10,474 nucleotides of DNA from an uncultured Dehalococcoidales bacterium (GTDB lineage Bacteria; Chloroflexota; Dehalococcoidia; UBA1151; UBA1328): assembly GCA_905614375.1 (NCBI GenBank), contig CAJQSP010000049.1, forward strand, positions 1 to 10,474. Reading direction: 5' to 3'. Made by a program: the position numbers and the translations under genes. Under the pieces are notes generated by a model, which was not told the origin of the DNA, did no database searches, and was given only the letters and a program-made list of their open reading frames with translations. Shown here in pieces: positions 5,942 through 10,474 of the stretch. The first letter of the stretch is position 1. Every line of letters begins with the position of its first letter.

Positions 5942-7003
5942 CTACGAAGACATCTCAGACGGAATCGCTTTGATCGTCTCAGACTCAGTCTGGAACGTAC
6001 TTGTTATGTCCGGGTTCTGCATCTCGCCCTTTTCTTCGTGCAAAAAGCATCGCGTCAACTGTTTTTCGTTGATGAGGTACTGCTTCGGTGCAGAGGTACG
6101 GCACTGATCCATTACTGCTGGGCAACGATCCGCAAATCGGCAACCAGCAATGTCGATGTCAGAAGTGTCCCAGTTTTGCTGAGGCGGCTCTGAACCCCAA
6201 CGGTTCTTAGGATCAGGCTGAGGAATCGATTCGATCAGCAGTTGCGTGTATGGGTGCTGTGGGTTCGGAATAACTTGATCTACAGTACCTGCTTCAACAA
6301 TCGTCCCACGGTACATAATCAGAATGTTGTCGCTGATCTGGTATGCGGTCGTCAAGTCGTGAGTAACGTACACAACCGAAATACCAAGGTCTCGGTTTAG
6401 GCGGCGAATCGAGTCGAGAATTGTCGCTCGAAGCGATGCATCTACCATCGATACTGGCTCGTCGGCGAGGATCACTCGTGGCTTCAAAAGAAGCGCACGT
6501 GCAACCATAATTCGCTGGCGTTGTCCACCACTCAATTGGTGAGGGAAGCGACCCAAAGTTTCGCCTGGTACTAGGCCAACCATCTCGAGCGCATCTTCGA
6601 TCATCCTATTCTTCTCGCGGTCAGAGGAGGCAAGTTTGAAGTTTTTGATCGGTTCAGAGAGAACGTGGTCAACCTTGTAGAAGGGGTTGTACGATTCAAA
6701 CGGATCTTGGAAGATCGGCTGAATCTCACGTCGGAAGTTACGACGCTCACGGCTAGTGAGTTTCGTAAAATCCTTACCTCGGTAAAGCATACGACCTTCA
6801 GATGGTACATGGCTTCCGAGAAGTAGCCGGGAAAGAGTTGTCTTTCCACTTCCACTCTCGCCAGCAACTGTGGTGATCGAAGGTTCATCTTCATCGATAG
6901 TTAAAGAAACGTCGTCAACGGCGATGGTAACCATGCCATTTCCGAACATTCCCTCACTACCGAATTTTTTAGTTACGTGATCTAGTTCAAGAAACGTGTT
7001 CAC
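5942..7003 (-). CDS. ABC transporter ATPase, dipeptide/oligopeptide class (DppF/OppF-like)
   Basis: This 353-residue ATP-hydrolysing subunit is the last gene of the transporter operon. Walker A GESGSGKTT is at 48-56, Q-loop Q99 in IFQDPFESYNP, signature LSGGQRQR at 157-164, Walker B ILADEP with D181/E182, and switch H215 in VTHD. The D-loop reads SMVD (185-188) rather than the common SALD. The oligopeptide-transporter C-terminal region starts at HPYTQLL (250-256). It contains C288, C294, C301 and C319, spaced x5, x6 and x17, matching the cysteine pattern that binds an iron-sulfur cluster in characterised Dpp ATPases. A tail of about 30 residues rich in Ser, Thr and Glu follows and is probably disordered. 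The start is GTG at 7003, overlapping the preceding gene's TGA by four bases (GTGA), with GAGGT upstream. It pairs with the upstream ATPase; the substrate is unknown. Confidence 0.96.
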   Translation of the reverse strand: MNTFLELDHVTKKFGSEGMFGNGMVTIAVDDVSLTIDEDEPSITTVAGESGSGKTTLSRLLLGSHVPSEGRMLYRGKDFTKLTSRERRNFRREIQPIFQDPFESYNPFYKVDHVLSEPIKNFKLASSDREKNRMIEDALEMVGLVPGETLGRFPHQLSGGQRQRIMVARALLLKPRVILADEPVSMVDASLRATILDSIRRLNRDLGISVVYVTHDLTTAYQISDNILIMYRGTIVEAGTVDQVIPNPQHPYTQLLIESIPQPDPKNRWGSEPPQQNWDTSDIDIAGCRFADRCPAVMDQCRTSAPKQYLINEKQLTRCFLHEEKGEMQNPDITSTFQTESETIKAIPSEMSS

Positions 7004-8034
7004 GACTGAACCTCATCTTCATATAGATGGCAAGCCACGTCTCGACGGCCCCCAATGTTAAGTTTTTCAGGGATAGCAGTTTCGCACTTGTCGAAGCGTG
7101 ATGGGCAACGGTCTGCGAACGCACAGCCGAGTGGCAAATCCACAAGCAGAGGAGGAAGCCCTGGAATCCCCAAGAATTCCCGTTTTTCTATCAGTGACGG
7201 GAGACTCCCGATCAACAGTTTTGTATACGGGTGCTTGGGATTACTAAATACTTCTTCTACCGGGCCGACTTCAACAAGTTTACCTGCGTACATCACACCA
7301 ATAGTGTCGGCGAACTGAGCAACAAGGCCCATGTCGTGACCTACAAGCATGATTGAAGCATCAAGTCCCTCTTGCAGTCGACCAAGCGTTTGCATGATCT
7401 GTCGCTGAACGACAACGTCGAGTGCTGAAGTTGGTTCGTCGGCGATGATCAGCTTAGGTCGCAGAGATATGCCAATGGCCATCGCTACGCGTTGCTTCAT
7501 ACCACCTGAGAGCTCATGTGGCCACATGCGTGCGACACCGGGTCGTAGACCTACTCGTGTGAGTAGATCATGCACCATTTCATCTAACTCATCCTTAGTA
7601 GGGGTTGGCTCATCGTCCTTAAGGTGATCGATGACTCCGTCGATGATCTGCTTACCAATCCTCATGATCGGGTTGAGCGAGTTCATCGCACCCTGCGGGA
7701 CCAATGCGATCTCAGCAAGACGTGCTTGTCGCATTTCGTTGTCGTCGAGACTAGTTATGTCTTGCCCGTGAAGTGTGATGCTGCCCTTAGCGATGTGTCC
7801 AGGGGGCCTCGTGAGGCGCATCAGAGCCATGGCAAGAGTTGTCTTACCCGACCCGGATTCACCAACGAGAGCAAACCGTTCACCCTGCTTGAGGGTAAAC
7901 GTTACGCCATCACAGGCTTTCACCGTCCCACCTTCGGTTTCGTAGTAAACCGAAAGACCGTCTACAACGAGAGCATCGACATCGGTAATCCGTGCACCGT
8001 CTCTATATGTCTGTATTGATTGTTCGGTGCTCAA
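7000..8034 (-). CDS. ABC transporter ATPase, dipeptide/oligopeptide class (DppD/OppD-like)
   Basis: This 344-residue ATPase is the first of the transporter's two nucleotide-binding subunits. Walker A GESGSGKTT is at 58-66, Q-loop Q114 in VPQGAMNSLNP (112-122), signature LSGGMKQR at 175-182, Walker B IIADEPTSALD with D199/E200, and switch H233 in VGHD. VPQGAMNSLNP is typical of the DppD/OppD side. The C-terminal region from HPYTKLL (268-274) carries C304, C310, C317 and C335 with the same x5, x6, x17 spacing as the partner ATPase, consistent with a [4Fe-4S] site. The start is TTG at 8034, overlapping the permease stop as TTGA. It is supported by GAGGA a few bases upstream and by the lack of any ATG before residue 69. 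It also overlaps the next gene by four bases, so the two ATPases are translationally coupled and probably made in equal amounts. Confidence 0.96.
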   Translation of the reverse strand: MSTEQSIQTYRDGARITDVDALVVDGLSVYYETEGGTVKACDGVTFTLKQGERFALVGESGSGKTTLAMALMRLTRPPGHIAKGSITLHGQDITSLDDNEMRQARLAEIALVPQGAMNSLNPIMRIGKQIIDGVIDHLKDDEPTPTKDELDEMVHDLLTRVGLRPGVARMWPHELSGGMKQRVAMAIGISLRPKLIIADEPTSALDVVVQRQIMQTLGRLQEGLDASIMLVGHDMGLVAQFADTIGVMYAGKLVEVGPVEEVFSNPKHPYTKLLIGSLPSLIEKREFLGIPGLPPLLVDLPLGCAFADRCPSRFDKCETAIPEKLNIGGRRDVACHLYEDEVQS

Positions 8035-9002
8035 ACGCGTTTCCTCAATCGTGGGTTAGACCATTCATCCAATCCTGATGAAATCAGGAACAATCCGAGG
8101 AACACAATCACGATAGCAACCAGCGGCGGCAACCACCACCACCACATACCTAGCGTGATTGATGAGAACTGGATGTTGAAGAAAATGGTCATGCCGAGTG
8201 TTGGTGTACTGAAGTTTCCCAGTCCGATGGCTTCAAGGCCGATCGACGCAAGAATTGCTCCAGCAACCGAACCTACTAGGCTGGCCGTAATGTAAGGAAT
8301 CAGGTTAGGGAGCATCTCTTTGAAGATGATCCCCATTCCACTGGTTCCCGATAGTCGTGAAAGCTCAACATAAGCCTGCTCTCGCATGACTAGTACTTGT
8401 GCACGGATCGTTCGTGCGGGGAAAACCCAACCGACTAATCCAAGCGCAAGTCCCATTTCATCAGTGCTGAGTTCGCGTCCAACGTTGATTCGTATCAATA
8501 TTAGGATCAGCAAACCTGGCATTGCCAGACCTACGTCAACAACTGATCTGATAGCGAGGTCAGTCCTTCCTCGATAATAGGCAGCCACAAACGCTGCGAT
8601 AGTACCTAATGTAATTGATACAAAACCGGCGATTATGCCGATTCGTAGTGTGAGAGGCGTACCTAGGATTGCGACTGCAAGCAGATCACGTCCTGCTGTG
8701 TCGGTACCGAACGGGAACGCCCGAACTTCACCTGTGAGTTCGCCACCCTTAACCATGTCGTGACTAAGAGTTGGTGCTAGACGAGTTGGTGTTGATAGAG
8801 GGTGGAACTGTTCGGTGTCCCAAGCAAGGTGACCGATTCCGACAAACAGCAGCAAGAACATCATCAGGCCAAATCCCCAGATAAGGGATGGGTTTCTGCG
8901 TGCATATCTCTGAATAGGCTGGATACGGTCCTTATTGAACTGTCCAAATCCACCGCTATTTTCTATATCCATAGACTCCGGTGAAGTTAATAATTCTGCC
9001 AT
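8031..9002 (-). CDS. ABC transporter permease, DppC/OppC-like
   Basis: This 323-residue inner-membrane permease has an N-terminal cytoplasmic segment of about 38 residues, then a first helix at about 40-59. The conserved FPFGTDTAGRDLL is at 96-108, where DppC/OppC proteins carry a GTDxxGRD motif. Further helices lie at about 119-141, 154-170, 183-200, 238-262 and 293-312. The EAA-type coupling loop, with EQAYVELSRLSG and KEMLP, is at 208-232. Near the C-terminus is WWWWLPP followed by GLDEWSNPRLR, a common ending in this family. The ATG at 9002 directly abuts the TAG of the preceding permease, with AAGGAG 7 nt upstream. The stop overlaps the TTG of the ATPase by four bases. It forms a heterodimeric channel with the preceding permease. 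Dipeptide-class systems also carry oligosaccharides or nickel, so the substrate is open. Confidence 0.95.
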   Translation of the reverse strand: MAELLTSPESMDIENSGGFGQFNKDRIQPIQRYARRNPSLIWGFGLMMFLLLFVGIGHLAWDTEQFHPLSTPTRLAPTLSHDMVKGGELTGEVRAFPFGTDTAGRDLLAVAILGTPLTLRIGIIAGFVSITLGTIAAFVAAYYRGRTDLAIRSVVDVGLAMPGLLILILIRINVGRELSTDEMGLALGLVGWVFPARTIRAQVLVMREQAYVELSRLSGTSGMGIIFKEMLPNLIPYITASLVGSVAGAILASIGLEAIGLGNFSTPTLGMTIFFNIQFSSITLGMWWWWLPPLVAIVIVFLGLFLISSGLDEWSNPRLRKRV

Positions 9003-10082
9003 CTAGGAACTCCTTACCTTGATACGTGGATCAAGGAGTGGGTAGAGGATATCGAGCAGGAATGTTGCACCCGCTATTCCAAGAATTATCACGATTACGA
9101 TTCCTCGAATTACAAAGAAGTCGGACAATCTGATTGCCTGGAACAGGATGTCGCCGATTCCCGGGTATGAGAACACCCGCTCGACAAGTACTTGCCCGGT
9201 AACGATGGTCCCGAGTACAAGAGCTAGTCCTGTTACCTGTGGAAGCAGGGCGTTACGAAGTGCGTAACGCATGAAAATACGAGAGCCCTTCAATCCTTTG
9301 GCATCAGCCTGAATCATGTAGTCCTCACCCTGAGTGTTGATCATCATGCCACGCATGCCAATCGCCCAGAATCCGACTACCGAGAACAGAATTGCGAATG
9401 CAGGCAGAATAGCGTGCCGCAACACATCAAGAATAAAGTCGAATGTGAATACAGGCACCGTTGCTACCGAGTAACCACCAAATAGAGGCAGCCAGCCCAA
9501 TTGGAAAGCGAAGACGAAAATCAGGATCATTGCCAGCAGGTATTGTGGAATCGCTGCCAGCGTTAGCAACGGCATGAAGACGTACTGAACCCACCCCGGT
9601 CGTCTAGGCCAACCCAATACAGCGCCCGCGAGCGTCCCTAATATGAAGGCGAGGATCGTCACCGTCCCCATCAGTCCCAATGTCCACGCTAATGATTCGA
9701 ATACAATGTCATTGACTGAGCGAGGGTAGAATGCGATCGAAACGCCTAAATCCAACCTCACCAAGTCCTTCATGAAGTTGAAGTACTGGGTCGACATCGG
9801 TTGATCGAGTCCAAACTTCTTTTGGTAGGTCTTCGCCATCGCGTCGAGACCAGTTTGCATTGCTCCACCACGTTGGGCTTCAAGCAACAACTTTTCTTTT
9901 ACAGGATCCTGACCGGAAAGACGAGGGATGATAAAAATCACCGTACTCGCCAACCAGACTACAAATAGGAAGAACAGGAAACGCCTCACGACGAAATGGT
10001 TGAGAACACCCAAAATAATTCGGATGATCGACTTACCGTTCGCCAGGAAAGAGTTTTCGACGACCTGAGTTTGTTCTGTCAC
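9003..10082 (-). CDS. ABC transporter permease, DppB/OppB-like
   Basis: This 359-residue membrane permease is the first gene of the minus-strand operon. A polar N-terminal extension of about 33 residues precedes the first helix at about 35-52, in RRFLFFLFVVWLASTVIF. The extracytoplasmic loop to about residue 128 includes the KKFGLDQPMSTQYFNF and LDLGVSI segments typical of DppB/OppB. Helices follow at about 131-157, 167-193, 223-242, 284-304 and 328-350. The EAA loop, with EDYMIQADAKGLKG and ALRNALLP, is at 253-281, and the protein ends LLDPRIKVRSS. The start is GTG at 10082: an in-frame TAG lies two codons upstream and no early ATG exists. Only a weak Shine-Dalgarno (CGAG) is present, so translation may depend on the structured leader upstream. 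It is slightly longer than usual for the family because of the N-terminal extension. Confidence 0.95.
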   Translation of the reverse strand: MTEQTQVVENSFLANGKSIIRIILGVLNHFVVRRFLFFLFVVWLASTVIFIIPRLSGQDPVKEKLLLEAQRGGAMQTGLDAMAKTYQKKFGLDQPMSTQYFNFMKDLVRLDLGVSIAFYPRSVNDIVFESLAWTLGLMGTVTILAFILGTLAGAVLGWPRRPGWVQYVFMPLLTLAAIPQYLLAMILIFVFAFQLGWLPLFGGYSVATVPVFTFDFILDVLRHAILPAFAILFSVVGFWAIGMRGMMINTQGEDYMIQADAKGLKGSRIFMRYALRNALLPQVTGLALVLGTIVTGQVLVERVFSYPGIGDILFQAIRLSDFFVIRGIVIVIILGIAGATFLLDILYPLLDPRIKVRSS

Positions 10083-10103
10083 GGGCTAAAACTCGATTCA
10101 GTA

Positions 10104-10123
10104 TTGTCTGAAGTATTAGACAA
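10104..10123 (-). promoter_or_regulatory. Hairpin in the leader of the transporter operon
   Basis: TTGTCT (10104-10109) and AGACAA (10118-10123) are perfect inverted repeats around an 8-nt loop, about 22 nt before the GTG of the first permease. The right arm shares two bases with the neighbouring larger inverted repeat, so the two stems could compete in an RNA leader. The symmetry is seen directly; regulation is inferred. Confidence 0.4.
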
Positions 10124-10161
10124 ATCCAGCAACAATTAGTTTTTACTAAACGACTGGATTT
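10122..10161. repeat. Nested inverted repeat (8-bp outer, 5-bp inner stem)
   Basis: AAATCCAG (10122-10129) and CTGGATTT (10154-10161) are perfect 8-bp inverted arms. Between them TTAGT (10136-10140) and ACTAA (10145-10149) form an inner stem with a TTTT loop, leaving small internal loops of CAACAA and ACGA. It lies 40-79 nt upstream of the transporter operon start. It could be a leader RNA structure or attenuator, an operator, or a terminator stopping transcription that enters from either side. No adjoining long T-run favours the terminator reading. Confidence 0.5.
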
Positions 10162-10207
10162 ACGGCGTCCAAAGATAGCAAGTGTTTACGTCTCTGGCTA
10201 TGAGCAC

Positions 10208-10244
10208 AGTACGGATATTTGCACCGGTCGGTCATAAAAGTACG
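10208..10244 (+). repeat. Short direct repeat AGTACG, 31 bp apart
   Basis: AGTACG occurs at 10208-10213 and 10239-10244, each followed by an AT-rich stretch ending in TTT. The copies are 31 bp start to start and lie upstream of the predicted -35 box at 10285. A six-base repeat in a region this size can easily occur by chance, so this is a weak operator candidate. Confidence 0.2.
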
Positions 10245-10284
10245 AAATTTAGTGTGATTCGCATTGAAATTATGAAAGTTAATG

Positions 10285-10313
10285 TTGACTGACTTGATTG
10301 TTTCGGTGATAAT
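10285..10313 (+). promoter_or_regulatory. Predicted sigma-70-type promoter for the lipoprotein gene
   Basis: TTGACT (10285-10290, five of six consensus bases) and GATAAT (10308-10313, five of six) are separated by 17 nt, the optimal spacing. Transcription would begin near 10320, giving a leader of about 65 nt before the lipoprotein ATG at 10387. This is the best promoter-like match noticed in the window. It assumes the organism's main sigma factor follows the usual consensus. Confidence 0.6.
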
Positions 10314-10386
10314 TCTCGCCACAGATACGTGTTGCCGTTTGGTGGCACATCTAATTTCGCGTCTGACATTTATTCGGAGGTCAGCA

Positions 10387-10474
10387 ATGACATTTACTGA
10401 GAAGTGGAGAATTCTATTCCTCGCCATGCTCTCAATTGCCCTAATTGCGGCAGTTGCTTGTGGCGGCGATGATG
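10387..10474 (+). CDS. Lipoprotein N-terminus, probable ABC substrate-binding protein (partial, off right edge)
   Basis: Only the first 29 codons are in the window: MTFTEKWRILFLAMLS then a hydrophobic stretch ending AAVACGGDD. This is a type II signal peptide with a basic start, a hydrophobic core at about 9-21 and C25 as the predicted lipid-bearing cysteine, followed by a Gly/Asp tether. The start is well supported by GGAGGT at 10376-10381 with 5 nt spacing, and a good promoter lies upstream. It is divergent from, and shares an intergenic region with, an ABC transporter operon of the dipeptide class that has no binding protein downstream. The most likely identity is therefore the solute-binding lipoprotein (SBP family 5). 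The binding domain itself lies outside the window, so this part is inferred from context; another lipoprotein is possible. Confidence 0.8.
   Translation, partial: MTFTEKWRILFLAMLSIALIAAVACGGDD

Noticed and set aside
8131..8147. CCA/ACC triplet run resembling a microsatellite
   Set aside because: Read on the minus strand it is a run of TGG codons for the WWWW stretch of the DppC-like permease, a feature seen in the family, so no separate repeat is needed.
10146..10427. 93-codon minus-strand frame across the divergent region
   Set aside because: It runs antisense to the lipoprotein's Shine-Dalgarno, signal peptide start and predicted promoter, has no recognisable domain, and its composition looks like translated intergenic DNA.
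1..10474. CRISPR array, tRNA or rRNA gene, insertion sequence, prophage
   Set aside because: No regularly spaced repeats, cloverleaf-like segments, rRNA core sequences, transposase motifs or terminal repeats were seen on either strand.

Overview
The window looks like a piece of a bacterial chromosome of roughly 50% GC with standard stop codons. The best guess is a free-living Chloroflexota, possibly a marine SAR202/Dehalococcoidia-type lineage. This rests on indirect signs: lipoproteins with short acidic or Ser/Asp-rich tethers after the lipid Cys, a PPTATATPP linker of the kind common in Chloroflexota secreted proteins, and the mix of sulfatase, sugar-acid enzymes and dipeptide-class ABC transporter. 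No rRNA, tRNA, CRISPR array, transposase or phage gene was seen.

Layout, left to right. (1) Positions 1-579, minus strand: the N-terminal 148 codons of a multi-pass permease with a CSAC-x2-P motif, running off the left edge, preceded by a possible small single-pass membrane protein whose stop codon overlaps the permease start (TAATG). (2) A divergent intergenic region, 631-848. (3) Plus strand, 849-4511: a type I formylglycine sulfatase without a signal peptide, a mannonate-dehydratase (UxuA)-like metal enzyme 65 nt downstream, then after a 235-nt gap with repeats an SMP-30/gluconolactonase-type lactonase. (4) Plus strand, about 4690-5934: a lipoprotein with a thioredoxin-fold CxxC domain followed by a DipZ-type C-terminal beta domain. 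(5) Minus strand, 10082-5942: a tightly overlapping four-gene ABC transporter operon of the dipeptide/oligopeptide/nickel class (two permeases, two ATPases) that meets the thioredoxin gene tail to tail with only 7 nt between. (6) A structured 304-nt divergent region, 10083-10386. (7) Plus strand from 10387: the start of a lipoprotein, probably the substrate-binding protein of the transporter, running off the right edge.

How the genes could work together (inference). The transporter would import a small solute, such as an oligosaccharide, sugar acid or peptide. The cytoplasmic sulfatase, the lactonase and the UxuA-like dehydratase are a plausible set for desulfating a sugar derivative, opening a sugar lactone and dehydrating the resulting sugar acid towards a 2-keto-3-deoxy acid. 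No regulator, kinase, aldolase or sulfatase-maturation enzyme lies in the window, so the substrate and the pathway remain a hypothesis.
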